A DNA stretch of 64,000 nt from Glebionis coronaria (GCA_025667525.1 CM046876.1:478722557-478786556); one strand, 5' to 3'; counted from the stretch's first letter, positions 11,299 through 23,119 are shown. Notes: generated by a model not told the origin, from the letters alone. Numbers and translations: made by a program.

Positions 11299-12600
11299 CT
11301 AAAAACCTAACATGTACTCTTTCAAGTATACGTTTTTCTTCTTTAAGATAAACCCTATATCCTTGCTCTGCACTGAATACCCCATGAAGTAACCCTCATC
11401 ACCTTTTGCACTAAATTTCCCTAAGGCATCACTAGTATCTAAAACTACTAAATGACAACCAAAAGGTCTGAGAAAACCAATATTAGGTTTTCTACCCCAA
11501 AGTAACTCATAAGGTGTTTTATTCTGAATTTTGTTAACCAATGCTCTATTTTGAACATAACAAGCTGTATTAACAGCCTCAGCCCAAAAGGCTATAGGAA
11601 AATGAGCATCAGCCAACATTGTTCTTGCTGCTTCAATTAGGGTTCTATTTTTCCTTTCAGCAACCCCATTTTGTTGTGGGGTTCTAGCAATACTAAATTG
11701 CCTAGTAATTCCTTTCCTGGCACAGAAATCATCTAGCTTCTTATTCCTAAATTCACCACCATTATCACTCCTAAGCATTTTAACTTCATTGCCAGACCTC
11801 TTCTCAATCTGAGTGATAAAATCAATTAGAATATTAGCTGTGTCACTCTTCATAGCTAGAAAGAATGTCCAAGTAAACCTAGAAAAGTCATCTGTGATGA
11901 CAAAGCAATATGACTTACCATTCAAACTTTCTATATTGGTTGGACCAAAGAGGTCCATGTGTAGCATATGAAGAGGTCTAGAACTAGTATGCACCTGTTT
12001 GGACTTGAATGAGACCTTGTGCTGCTTGCCTTTAAGACATGCAACACAAGAGTGGTCATTGTGGAAGGCCTTCTCAGGCAAACCATCAACCAAGCCAAGT
12101 CTCACAAGCCTATTTATATTTTTAAAATTTATGTGCCCTAGTCTCCTGTGCCACAAATTACTCTCATCTACTGAGGCTTTAGCATAAAAACAAGACATAT
12201 TATTATTCATTCTAATCCCATTTAGATTCACATTATATATGTCTTTATGCCTAGGTGTTCTATACTCAATATATTTCTCATCAGGGATCTTATAATCCTT
12301 GCTTAACACCAAACACTCAGTATCAGTAAACAGAAATTTATTTTTGTTATCACACACTTGTGATACACTAAAAAGATTGTAATCAAGTTCTTTTACCAGA
12401 AATACGTTTTCAAAACGCAAATTCTTGGTGAGAAGGGTTCCTTTTCCTGTGATAGTACCATATCCGCCTCCAAAGTAAACCTTATCACCATCTTTAATGG
12501 GAGTGAAGTTCGTCAAATAGTCTTCCTTCCCTGTCATGTGCCTTGAGCATCGACTATCCCAATATCCATAATCATTGACCTGTTTTTGAATGCCCTGCAC
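11299..12600 (-). pseudogene. Ty1/copia pol: protease and integrase
   Basis: The segment opens with a protease-like site reading W-D-S-R-C-S-R-H-M-T-G, where copia aspartic proteases normally have D-S-G (the Gly is Arg here). Next come the GAG-pre-integrase His/Cys domain (LWHRRLGHI with CVAC) and the integrase core with its acidic triad: HMDLFGP, RSDNGGEF and, about 35 residues on, VAERKNRT. The integrase C-terminal region (WGRKPNIGFLRPFGC) follows. The frame is lost near 11360 by a frameshift into the linker frame. The junction with gag upstream (12600-12615) is also out of frame. A pyrimidine-rich tract ending GCAG precedes this segment, so a spliced junction is a weak alternative to a frameshift. 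Confidence 0.87.
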
Positions 12601-12614
12601 ATAAAGAAAACAAA

Positions 12615-15448
12615 TTAGTTTTCTTTAGGAACCCAAGTCTTAAAAGACTTGGATTCATCTGGTTGTTCAATAAGAACAGACTTAGTTCTCACAAAAACCT
12701 CATTCTCATCCTTCTTAGGATGAAATACCCAGTTAACCCCAATAGGTTTTGTAATGACCTTTGAAATGTAATTAAATCTGTTGCAGGTCATTGAAATCCC
12801 ATTTTCATTAGGGTTTTGATCTTTCTTGGGTCTCCATGTTAAGCTTGAAGAAGCTTTAGACCCCTTACCCTGTGGTTGCAAATATTTAGGTCTGGTCACG
12901 TTTCTGTCAGCGTTGGAATTGGTCTTGTCAACGCTGAGATTACCCTTGTCAGCGTTGAACCTAGGGTTTGCTACAGAAACCCATTGCCTATTTGACCAGG
13001 TGTTTGTCTTTTGAAATGGTCTTTTTCCATGAGTGTTAGACCCTCTAGTAAAGAATGGGGCAGGTCTAATCACTTGTGGACTTTGCTGCACACAAGGTTT
13101 GGGTCTGACAACGTTTGACTTCCTAACAACGTTGACTTTGTTCCTGTCAGCGCTGAAATTGTTCCTGTCAGTGCTGGCTTTGGGAGCGTTGACACACTTG
13201 TATGCCAAGTGTGAAAAGCTACCACAAGTGTAACAAGCTTTTCTAGACACAACCTTAGGTCTAAAAGAGAAGAAGCCTGTTCCATTATTGCTAACTTGGC
13301 TCTTGGGTGACCTAGTATTCCTATACATCTCTGCATATTTAATGCTAGGTTTTCTATCAGTGTTTGAGCCTAGGTCAACAGATTTACCAGTGACTGGGTT
13401 TGTAACCTTAATGGGAGTTGACTCATTGGGACTTTCACATAGTAAGCCACCTTTAACGAACAAAGTAGGGTTAGCCTTCTTCCATTTATTCAGATCAGTC
13501 AACTTTTGTTGGTACTCTTCAACTGGAGTGACAACTCTTGGTGGAGGAATGAATTCCTCCTCTTGGAATTCTGGCAAACCAGTCCAAGATAGGTCCTTTT
13601 GTTGGACACCATAGAAGTCACCAGCTGGTGGTGGAACCAAAGAGTAATCATTCATCCCAATCCCAGTCATGTCCTTAGGATCCCTTTGTTTACCCACACA
13701 GTCTCCTAGGGTTTGAGTGGCTCTATCAAATCTTTGAATTTTAAGGCCAACATTATCTTTATTCTTAATGGCCTCATCTAATTTAGCCTGTAACTCACCA
13801 TTAACCCTTTCCATGATGTTTCTAATATCCATACTAGCATTTAAATCATGTTTTAAGATATTTATTTTATCTTTTAAGTCAAATTCCATTTTCTTGTATT
13901 CAGAAACGGTTTTCTCAGTTTGAGTGAGAGCTACTTGGTAATTAGACAGTTTTCACTTTTCAGTACTCACATCACTTAATAATCTTAACACCTCTTTGTT
14001 AAGCTTCTCAGTGTTTAACCTACAACCTTTACTACAAAAAGCATCATTGTATACCTCATTATCAGATGAAGAGGAGGAGTGTGCCATGAGAGCATATTCA
14101 ACATGCTTTTCTTCTTCAACCTCAGCAACCAAGGCTTTATCCTCTTCAACATTCTTAGCCAGATAGCTCCAATCCCATCCCATACCATCAATTCCTTGAA
14201 CTGCAACCATGGCTTTGGAATCCTGAGCTTTAACAACCTGACTTGAGGGTTTACCAGCATCAGATCTTCTAGGAGATCTGCATTCCCTCATGAAGTGCCC
14301 CATACGATGACAGTTGTAGCATTCAACTTTGGATTTATCAAATCCAGCTGTGTCTTTTGCATTGAAGGTCATCTTCTTCTTAAACCTTATGTTCCACCTG
14401 TTTGCTCTTATACTAGCAAAAGCCATGTTCCACTTAATGTCCATCTCTTCCAAGTGCTCATCACTTATCTGCTCAAGGTCCTCATATGTAATCACTGAAC
14501 CAATGGGCAAAGAAGCAGTATAATCACATACAGTATCCAAATCTAAACCAGCAGGTTTAACTCTTGGGGAGTCACTCTTGAATGTGTCAGCGTCTGAATA
14601 GGAGACGTTGACAGGACTTGTTCCAGCGCTGACATATGATGATCCAGTAACTGGATGCATGTAAGAGTCTTTCTGATTGAATTGACCTTCACTGTGAGAG
14701 AAGAAGGCCATGTTACTGGTGGTAGATTTGCTTCCATGCTCTAAGAGAGTTTCATCTTCTAACAACCTTAATTTGTTGTAGATGTCATCAAACGTGGAAC
14801 TCTTGTAAGTATTATTGGCAAGAATAGATCTTGCCTCAATCTTTCATGCCTCACCAAGACTTTTAAGAAAGGTAGCATTAATGTTAACATCACCAAGTTG
14901 TGTCCCCATGAAGGACAACTTGCTTGTAATGTCAAGCAATCTGCTTCTCACACTACTCAGTTTCTCATTGGGTTGAGCCTTGAAGACAGCATAATCATGC
15001 ATGAGTTGCTTTTTCTTCTCTTCCTTAGTGTTTGCATTGCCACCATATGCAACTTCAAGAGCTTCCCAAAGGTTTTTAGCAGATTCATAGCCTCTATATT
15101 TATGCTGGTTCTCTTGTCCCAAAGAGACTTTCAGAATATTTAGGGCTTTCATGTCGACCCTTTTCTTTGCTATGTCATCAGCAGCCACAGCTCTACCATC
15201 TCCAGGTTTTTCTTTCTTATCCTCTTCAGAACATCCAGCAACAGCTGATCTTTGAGCAATAACATTAACAATCTTTTGGGCTTTATCGAATGTGTTTCCA
15301 TATTCAATAATCTCCCAGAGTATGTAGTCATAGATCCCATATATTGCTCAGAGTTGAATTTCCACAAATCAAAGTTGGTTGCATCAAGCATGGGAATCTT
15401 GATGTTTGGTAAAGATGAGGAGGAGGAGGAGGTTATTGCTTCATACAT
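12615..15448 (-). pseudogene. Ty1/copia gag with two CCHC knuckles
   Basis: The pieces are 15448-15170, 15188-14844, 14765-13953 and 13889-12615. The last three share one frame and are separated only by TGA codons (14844-14846 and 13953-13955); a frameshift near 15180 joins the first. The N-terminus (DATNFDLWKFNSEQYM) and the middle (YRGYESAKNLWEALEVAYGG) are typical of the capsid-like UBN2/retrotrans_gag region of copia gag. Two C-x2-C-x4-H-x4-C knuckles are present, CYNCHRMGHFMREC near 14290-14330 and CYTCGSFSHLAYKC near 13190-13235. A predicted coiled-coil stretch lies between them (14000-13780). SADK-type motifs occur at 14584-14635, 13108-13195 and 12903-12960. The gene would build the virus-like particle and bind element RNA. 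Confidence 0.85.
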
Positions 15449-15533
15449 GATGTTGTTAGGGTTTTTGAGAAAATTAGGGTTTTGGTGATTTTTAGGGTTC
15501 TTGTGTTCTTCAAGATCAAAAGTTCCTCAACAA

Positions 15534-15546
15534 GCTCTGATACTAC
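15534..15546 (-). promoter_or_regulatory. Primer binding site of the Sirevirus-like element
   Basis: Directly inside the 5' LTR, the minus strand reads GTAGTATCAGAGC, close to the TGGTATCAGAGC complement of initiator-Met tRNA used by most plant copia elements. It fixes the element's orientation. Confidence 0.85.
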
Positions 15547-15547
15547 T

Positions 15548-16065
15548 TGTTGATCCCAAACTTAGATCGATTTAGCTTTATGTATACGAGATTAGATCAA
15601 GTAATACACTTAGAGAAACCTTTGTATATGCTTATGATAATCTAAGTGTTATGCGGAATTAACACTTAAACAAGAACACACAATGATATAAACAAACTTT
15701 CACTTTGATTAATGATATCAAACTTGCTTACAATGAAAGTAGTTTATGAATGAAAACTTATATGAAACATTAACCTAAAGGTCTTCTTTTATAGACATAA
15801 GAAGCCTTATACAGTAATCTACGTATCAGCTATTCTAGGTAAAGATAAATATAGAAAATACATTGTTGTTCCTATCTTTACTAGAAGTAATCTAGAATAC
15901 AATAAACGCGTAGAGTATATCTTCCCATCAGTGCTTGTCTTCAATGTGTCAACGCTTGACTTTATCTTGTCAACGCTTGAGCTGTCAGCGCTTGTTTTGC
16001 TCTTTTCAACGCTTGTTTTACTCTTGTCAGTGCTCAAGTGATCTGGCCTTAATTTATTCCCAACA
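15548..16065 (-). repeat. 5' LTR of the Sirevirus-like element
   Basis: Partner of 4173-4690. The minus-strand TATA-like CTATAAAAG is at 15786-15794 and would drive the genomic RNA. The five GTCAACGCTT-type motifs sit at 15946-16035, upstream of the TATA in transcription sense, where enhancer elements would be; two of them differ from the other LTR. Confidence 0.93.
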
Positions 16066-16451
16066 AAGAACATAGGAGATTATGAATTATAGGGGGAAAT
16101 GTTGGTTTAATTCGGAAAGTCTATTGATTTATCTCATTTGTGTTGCATGTTTTTACTTGACCAAATTAAGGCTATGTTGGCCAGAGGAGGACCTACAACG
16201 ATTGTACGTGGTGCTTAGGAACCACCTTAGACGCTAAATTCATTTAGAATCGATGTATAAAATAATTTGGGACTACCTTAGAAATATATAAGGAACCACC
16301 TTAGATTCATTTGGAAGAAAAGAGAAGGAAAAAAAAGAATGAGCTGAAGTAAGCCAAGCATATTTTTATAGCATATCATGATAAAGAAGATGGAGAACCC
16401 GTGGAAAGAATATAATAGAAATAATGAGTGGTTAAAAGTGATGGGATAAAG
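16066..16451 (+). mobile_element. 3' end of the old copia: polypurine tract and start of its 3' LTR
   Basis: This continues the RNase H fragment at 3848-4172 after the 11.9-kb insertion. ATTATAGGGGGAAA (about 16087-16099) is a good polypurine tract and the LTR would begin TGTTGGTTTAATTC at 16100. No coding sequence is present. The right end of this LTR was not found; it contains or abuts the hAT MITE at 16452. Confidence 0.6.
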
Positions 16452-16864
16452 TAGAGGTGGCAAAATGGGGGGGCGGGTGGGCACGGGCGGCGGGCTAAAC
16501 GGGCAACGGGCTAAACGGACGGCGGGCTAAACGGGCGCGGGCTAAACGGGCACGGGCAAAACGGGCGGGCAAAACGGGCGGGATAAACGGGCGCAAGCTA
16601 AAAAAATAAAAAAAACATATAAAAACCTACAAATAAAAAATAAAAATACTTGTTTGAAAGCCGGGATAAAAAATTTAATAAAAAATATTCGTCGAGTATA
16701 CTAATTTGTATTTTACAAGTGCGCCCGTTAAGCCCATTTAGTTTCTTACATAGCGCCCGTTTAGCCCATTCATTATAAAGAATGGGCAATAAGTGCCCCA
16801 TCCTTTTTGAAAATGGGCAAAAAGTGCCCATATGTATCAAAATGGGCAAGATTTGTCACCTCTA
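16452..16864. mobile_element. hAT-type MITE, 413 bp
   Basis: The termini are TAGAGGTGGCAAA and, inverted, TAGAGGTGACAAA. Exact 8-bp target duplications GGATAAAG flank it (16444-16451 and 16865-16872), diagnostic of hAT. The left third is a dense run of CGGGC-type short repeats (ACGGGC, GGGCTAAACGGGC), the right side has GGGC/GCCC repeats in mixed orientation. Such subterminal repeats are usual transposase-binding sites in hAT elements. It encodes no protein. Confidence 0.92.
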
Positions 16865-17012
16865 GGATAAAGTTTGAAGTAGTCCTTTTTTTTACTTTAG
16901 GTCAAAAGTTTAGTTTTTAAAGTAAATTGTTTTCTTTTTTCTAGTTTAATATACAAGTATTTACCTTTTCTTATTTTTGGATAGAAAAGGTTTGACGTTG
17001 TAGTTAGGTGTT
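16865..17012. other. Short AT-rich spacer ending in the LINE target duplication
   Basis: The MITE's right target duplication is at 16865-16872. The left copy of the LINE's 15-bp target duplication, TTGTAGTTAGGTGTT, is at 16998-17012. Nothing else is seen. Confidence 0.8.
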
Positions 17013-17059
17013 TTTTTTAACGGCAAATTTATTAAAACAACTAGCAAGGAGCTAGAACA

Positions 17060-20000
17060 TTACAAAGACATCAAAAACGGATGTTGGATCCAACTATCCC
17101 AACTACAGGACTTAACACACCTAGCTTTAAACCAATTAAAAGAAATTCGAGTAATGTCTTCAAGCAAAGTCTCCCGTTTAGAACTAGTGCCCTCGAAAAT
17201 GAGCTTGTTCTTGTAGTTCCAAATGCACCACCACGACGTATAAAAAACACCTTCTAAAACTGATTTCAATTTGGACGACATATGAATGGAGCTCAACCAA
17301 GTATACCAAGAGGCATACGAAACTGAAGGCAGCAGATCCAAATTCCACCATTTGCAAATATGTTGAAACACATCAGAAGCCAAACTACATCCAAAAAGAA
17401 GATGATCCAACTCTTCCAAAACTGCACCGCAAATGGCACAAGAAATCGGTGCCACCGAAACACTACGACGATGTAAATTCATACGGGTAGGAATTCGATT
17501 GAGAGACACCTTCCAGGAAAATATATTAAGCTTAAACGGCACAGATTTAACCCACCTAGTAGGATTATCCGACTTAGGTAATAACGCATCGTCAAGCGTA
17601 GAACGAACGTCTTTAACTCGAAAAATACCCTCACCAATTAAATCCCATCTCCATCTATCTTCCATCTCTGCTAATATAAGAGACTCTAAAAGCTCAGCCA
17701 TCTCAGATAGTTGCGAAGATTCGGCGCCTCCTCTAACTTGACGACGAAAAGTAGACAGTAAAGGTATGGCCATTTTTTCAGCCACTGAACATTCTTTATT
17801 ATTCTCCAACGCAAATAGACGAGGGAATTTAGAGGATAAACGAGACTCTCCAATCCAATAATCATTCCAAAAACTAGTCTTGCGGCCATTCCCTACTCGA
17901 ATTTTGCAGTGAGAAAAAAAGTCAAAACCATGTAACTTGAGTACCTGCAATTCGTTGATGATCGATTTCCAGGGAGAATGATAAGCAGCCGAGATCTCCT
18001 GTGTGTTGTGCCCATGCGCAGCTTTGATAAACCGAACCCAAAGAGAGTCTTCATTAGATAAAAACCGCCACATCCATTTTGCCAGGAGACCTCTATTAAG
18101 TGCATAAAAACTAGAAACTCCGAGCCCTCCATTTTTCTTAGAAGCAAGAATTTTAGACCATTTGATCCAAGTAACTTTCCTTTCGCCCTCCTGTATACCG
18201 TTAAAAAAATTACGGCGGATGGATTCCATAGAATGAAGAACTTTTTTAGGGACTTTAAAAAGAGACATCTGGTACAAAGGAGCCGACCCTAGGACTGCTT
18301 TGAGAAGGGTATATCGACCAGCAATAGATAAGGTACGAAGCTTCCACTTAGACAGTCTAGATCGAAGTTTACAAATAACATCTTCCCAAGAATTGAGCGA
18401 CGACATATTGTTCCCCACCATAATCCCCAGATATTTGAAAGGAGTACGCGACACAGTACAACCTATCAAATTGGCCGCATCAGATACACTCACTTCTGGA
18501 ACACCCGTGCCAAGAATTTGGCACTTCTTAAGATTCAAAGATAGACCCGAGATTAAAGAGAATAGACTAAGCATTTGCATCAAATGGCGTAGATTCACCC
18601 GAGACCATTCCCCCAAGAAGATAGCATCATCGGCGTAAAACAAATGAGATAACGACACCGAAGAATTAATCCTGATTCCTCTAAATCTGCCCGCTTCGAT
18701 AACACGTAAAAAGGATAGATGAAGCGACTCCATAACGAGAATGAACAAGAAGAGCGCCAATGGATCTCCTTGTTTTAATCCTTTGTGAAAAGTAAATTCG
18801 GAGGAAGGACTCCCATTCACAAGAATAGATGCTCTACTCGATTGTAAGGTACCACGAATCCAAGCTCTCCATTTGCAGCCGAAACCAAACGATAGGAGAA
18901 CTTTATCCATATAATCCCACCTAATAGAATCATATGCTTTAGCGAAATCAACTTTGAAGATCATAGCTCGACGTTTATAATGATGACAACGAGCAAGCAA
19001 ATCGTTTACTATGAAAGGCCCATCCAATATTTGACGATTGGGAAGAAAGGCAGTTTGAACATCCGACACTAAGGAAGAGATAATCGAAGACATACGAGTA
19101 GCAAGGATCTTAGTGACAACTTTATAAATACACCCAATCAAACTGATAGGACGGTAATCTCCTACCTCTTTAGGCTCCTGAACTTTCGGAATAAGGGTAA
19201 TAAAGGAGGAATTGCAACCAACCGGAAAAGACGCATGATCAAAAAACCATACTACAGCTGAACAGAAGTCGGTACCAATGATATCCCAGAATTTACGGAA
19301 GAACTCAAAAGTAAAGCCATCAGGCCCGGGAGACTTGTTTTCACCACACCCCCAAACGGCTGATCGAATTTCTTCTACGGTAATAGGGCTCTCCAATTCG
19401 TTAATCTGATCAGAATTTAGTTTATTAGGGAACACATGATTTATCACTCCTATATTACGACCAGAATCCTCAAAACGAGCAGCAAAATGATTCTAAAATT
19501 CATCTTTGACACGGATCGGCTCATCAATCCACTCCCCGTCAATCATAATACCCTTAACTGCCAAGCAAGCACGTTTCCGATTCACGATACCATGGAAAAA
19601 TTTGGAGTTTTCGTCCCCCTCTACTGCCCATTTAACTTTTGCCTTTTGAAAATAATCACGAGAATTAGATGCTTGGGCGTCATGAAGAAGTTTAAGGTAT
19701 TCATTTCGACTATGAATGAGCTCCGGGTTTTGGTCACCATTATCCATCAAGACATCAATCTCCTTCAGTTTCAATTTAAGAGTATTTATGTTGCCATTAT
19801 GAGTCTTCTTGCGGTCCATAATCCACCCTCGGATCCCTCTTTTCAATACTTGCAATTTCTTCTTAAAACGTATCATACCATTAAAATCAGAAATATCAAT
19901 AGACTTCCATACCTGACTAACCATAGCTTCAAACCCCTGATATTCAAACCACGAGTGAAATATACGAAATGAAGTGGGACCAAAATCAATAATGACATCA

Positions 20001-20689
20001 CGGAGAAGAATAGGGCGATGATCCGACAGGTGTTTGTCAAGACATACCGCCGAGAGATGAGGGAACCAAGACAGCATACCATCGGATACAAAAAACCTGT
20101 CCAACTTACTCATTTTTGACGCCGAAGGATGAGACCAAGTAAAGTTTTAGCCTTCTAACTGAACCTCAATCAGATTAGCTGAAGCAATAAACTGATTAAA
20201 AGCTCTAGTTCCGTATACGTTAAAAACCGTACCCCATCTATCTTCTTTTTTTCTTACTTCATTAAAATCTCCCATTACTATGTATTCCCCATTCCACTGA
20301 TCTATGACAGACTTTAAGTAAGACCATAAAATGCGCCTAAGCGATGCCACTTGAGGAGCGTACACATAAATTAAGAGTAACTTCGTTTGATTAATACCCC
20401 ACGATCCATATAATGCGATAAAATTATCAGAAATGGTGGGATTCTCTTTATGGAAGAAACGCGGATCCCACACACAAAGTAAACCTCCCGAATTACCATT
20501 AGCTTCACTAGCAATAGAATCAAACAAAGAATTACCCCACAAAGCCTTAATCGCCATGTCCGATATATTGCCAGCTTTAGTCTCCTTCACAGAAAGAAAA
20601 GAAATTTGATGTTTATTACATAACTCCCGAATCCACTCTTTTTTGGCCTTGGAACCTAGGCCTTGGACATTGAGAGATAGGCAATTCAT
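17060..20689 (-). pseudogene. LINE ORF2: endonuclease, reverse transcriptase and zinc-binding C-terminus
   Basis: One reading frame of about 1210 codons is interrupted only by stops at 20147-20149 and 19493-19495. Residues 1-230 are an exonuclease/endonuclease/phosphatase domain: LSLNVQGLGSKAK at the start, the VKETK block, VMGDFNEVR, and SDHRPILL, which nick target DNA. RT follows at about residues 420-720, with SPGPDGF, LIPKV, DYRPISLIGCIYK, KVDFAKAYDSI, KQGDPLALFLF and the catalytic YADD near residue 685. The C-terminus carries a zf-RVT-type cluster (CAICG...LDHLLFGC) at about residue 1085. This is the normal layout of plant L1 elements. ATG is at 20689, overlapping the ORF1 stop. Confidence 0.92.
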
Positions 20690-22244
20690 CAGAAAAAATC
20701 ATCTGCTCCTTGCTTCTCAATAATCTTCTCCATATCTTTGGCACAACCTTCTAATGAAAATCCCATAGTTTGACCCATCTTAATCATTTCATCAAGGATA
20801 TTCAGTATAGAGCCTCGGTGCCCCTTCTTCTGATTTTTACTGACCGACTTTGGAGACAAGTGTACCTCAGCCTCAGCCTCCTCCATATTCTCCGCAATGC
20901 GCGAGTTACACCCAACAGATTTACTGGCAGACTTGACATGATTCTCTTGTGACATATTAGCATGTAGAGGAGATGGGGCACCCTCAGGAGTATAAACAGG
21001 AGGAAACGGTTTGCTAGAGCTCATATTAGTATTGTCGAATGGCTTAGCTTTATTCTTGAGTAAATCAAAAATTTCAAACGGATCATATGATGTCTCCTTA
21101 TGAACAGCGCCTTCGCCATTTTCTGCTTCACCATTATTCTCCCCAAACATCGTCTCCGATATAGCTTCATCATCACTTACATCAACCAACTTCTCTTGTT
21201 GAAACTGAGCAAATGAGTTATCATCCATGTCCTCAACTGACTCTTTATCAGAATTGCATTCCTGTTCCGCAACTTCTTTAAACGAAGGGGTCCACATAAA
21301 GAGCTCCTTGGCACGAATAACGAAAATTTTACCTTTGACAATAATCTTAAACTTCTCTAGAATATTATCCTCCTAACTTGTTTTAATGCAAATGCGTTTA
21401 CGTGCAAAAAAATCTTCTCTATTTTCTTCCAAATCAAGAACCTCACCCCATTTAGCTCCAATTTTATGGAATGTATTACTAGACCAGGCACGCACAGGTA
21501 CCCCCTCAATATCCACCCATACAATCCGTTCTCGTGGAGAGAAATCCGACTCAACTTCAGATAATCTATTGAACCAAGAAGCAACGCCCTTATGTTTCAA
21601 AGTTTTGCTTTAGAAGACGTTGATTTCAACCCAACTAGAATCCAAAGACCCCCTATATAAGCAACTCTCAATGAACTAAAACCTTCATTGGATAAAAGCA
21701 CCCTAATATTGTTAATAGATGAAAAGTCTTTCACCTCCCCCATTACACAATTCTGTAACTCACGCTCAACCAAACAAGAATCATTCATAACTAATGCTGG
21801 TGGTGCAGTGAAATGGTAGTTGGGGATACCTCTTGCCGCTGAAGCATACGAATGGGAGGGCTGACCAGGATTCTTAGTAGAATGCGATGTTTTCGGAGAT
21901 TGTACTGGTGGTCGCTCAAACCTAACTGAATTAGCATGCAGATGCATGCGACCTATCCAAAGTGTGGATAAGTTGCCTACAAGCCTTTCGACATTCTCCA
22001 CTTTTATAAACCGAACAAAAGCGAAACGTTTCCCAGCTTTCGACCTACGATTAGGGATAAAAACGTCCACCACCGTACCATATGTTTGACAGAGTTTCCA
22101 CAGATCTTTAGAAGATGTGTTTTCGGGAAAATTAGTGATAAAAATGGATTTTGATATCTTATGAGTGAAATCATGGCCCCGATCATGGGAAACATAAGAT
22201 ATGTGCATCTTCTTCCTTTTTGAAACCTCTTGCCAATCCCCCAT
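20689..22244 (-). pseudogene. LINE ORF1: RRM-containing nucleic-acid-binding protein
   Basis: The frame opens at 22244 (MGDWQEVSKRKK) and contains a single RRM at about residues 30-110: SIFITNFPENTSSKDLW as the RNP2 strand and GKRFAFVRF as RNP1. A DUF4283-like region follows, then the VDIEGVPVRAWSSNTF block. A frameshift near 21605 and a stop at 21373-21375 split the frame; from 21372 it runs in one frame to its TGA at 20691-20689. The acidic C-terminal third has no recognised domain. RRM-type ORF1 proteins bind LINE RNA in the ribonucleoprotein. It could be mistaken for a host RRM gene, but the position, target duplications and ORF2 overlap make it LINE. Confidence 0.88.
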
Positions 22245-22525
22245 ACCAATGTAAATAAAAAACAGATGAATATGAAAAAGAAAACGAATCGAAGAAACCC
22301 TAAAATGATGGAAAAAACATGAAACCCTTAAAACAAATCGTTACTTACCAACAGATCGTCGAGCCTATTAATACATGATTAGAGACTACACGAAACGAAT
22401 TCGAAGCAATAATCAGATATTAATGAGCGATTGGATGTTGCGTAAGAGATTGAGATCCGACTTGATACAAAGGGATCATGGGCGCCATTTTTTAGTGTTT
22501 TTTACGATGTTTGTAGTTAGGTGTT

Positions 22526-22698
22526 AGATAGCTTCTCTTTTTATTTGACAAAAAAGTTTAAAATGCGTTTATGAATGGTTATTTTTTATGGTACGATGCT
22601 TGAATTAATTGTTAAACAACGTTAAAATGGACATGTTAGGACTCGATCCGACCCGACACATGAATTGGCTGACTAACTCACAAAGTCGAATTTTTCGC
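22526..22698. other. Spacer between LINE and Tourist-like MITE
   Basis: AT-rich, no gene or clear repeat seen. Confidence 0.6.
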
Positions 22699-22701
22699 TT
22701 A

Positions 22702-23050
22702 GGCTGGTGGGAGTGGGAGTTATTCCACGAGTGAGTTGCCCAAAGTAGCGGGTGAGTATCATTCCTTCTGAAAAATGTCGCGCGCGAGTTTGTGCCCAGG
22801 AAAAAAAAACAAGGGCACACTCACTTTGGGTTAGTTTAAGTTTTGTGGGCTCAAATATTTTTATTTTTTGGGTTAGGTTTATTTGTGGTGTTTTTTGTGA
22901 GTGGGGTGTGTTTAAATAATAAAAAAATAAGTATGAAAGGTGAGTGTGGGTGAGTATCATTACCTCCTGTGGAGAGTTTTTGTGAGTTTGTTAAAAGCTG
23001 ATGTGGCGCTGACGTGGCAGTGAGTAGGTTGCTTACCACTCCCACCAGCC
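22702..23050. mobile_element. PIF/Harbinger (Tourist-like) MITE, 349 bp
   Basis: Perfect terminal inverted repeats GGCTGGTGGGAGTGG sit at both ends, flanked by TTA trinucleotides at 22699-22701 and 23051-23053, the target site of the PIF/Harbinger superfamily. Inside, GGTGAGTATCATT occurs near both ends in opposite halves. Non-coding. Confidence 0.9.
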
Positions 23051-23119
23051 TTAATACAATGAGGAACCGTCTTGGTTTTCTGGCTGGTCCGCCACTAATG
23101 TTGGCCACTAGTTCCTAGT

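Larger units (their letters stand above)
4173..16065 (-). mobile_element. Sirevirus-like Ty1/copia retrotransposon, complete but broken (11.9 kb)
   Basis: Two 518-bp direct repeats (4173-4690, 15548-16065) begin TGTTGATCCC and end TTCCCAACA on the plus strand. I count 8 differences between them. Flanking pentamers are AAGAG (4168-4172) and AAGAA (16066-16070), a target duplication with one change. Reading on the minus strand: 5' LTR, PBS for initiator-Met tRNA, gag, protease, integrase, RT and RNase H, then a long extra ORF in the env position, polypurine tract and 3' LTR. The copia gene order, a large genome, an env-position ORF and more than one polypurine tract are Sirevirus (Maximus/SIRE) traits. 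gag, pol and the extra ORF each carry stops and frameshifts, so this copy cannot be autonomous. It inserted into the old copia at 3848-4172 / 16066 onward. Confidence 0.9.
17013..22510 (-). mobile_element. Full-length L1-type LINE with RRM-type ORF1 (5.5 kb)
   Basis: Perfect 15-bp duplications TTGTAGTTAGGTGTT lie at 16998-17012 and 22511-22525. The minus-strand 3' end is a short A-run (T-run at 17013-17018 on plus). The 5' leader runs 22510-22245, then ORF1 and ORF2, which overlap by stop/start. Length, intact ends and a perfect duplication show a complete and fairly recent insertion. The damage is few: one frameshift and one stop in ORF1, two stops in ORF2. Confidence 0.93.

Noticed and set aside
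12601..12614. Pyrimidine-rich tract ending GCAG between gag and protease, a possible intron end.
   Set aside because: No matching donor site was evident and the element has other frameshifts, so a simple frameshift is more likely; not fully excluded.
16598..16849. 83-codon open frame on the minus strand.
   Set aside because: It falls inside the hAT MITE's simple-repeat interior.
21930..22160. RRM domain could indicate a host RNA-binding gene.
   Set aside because: It lies in LINE ORF1, inside the 15-bp target duplications and overlapping ORF2.
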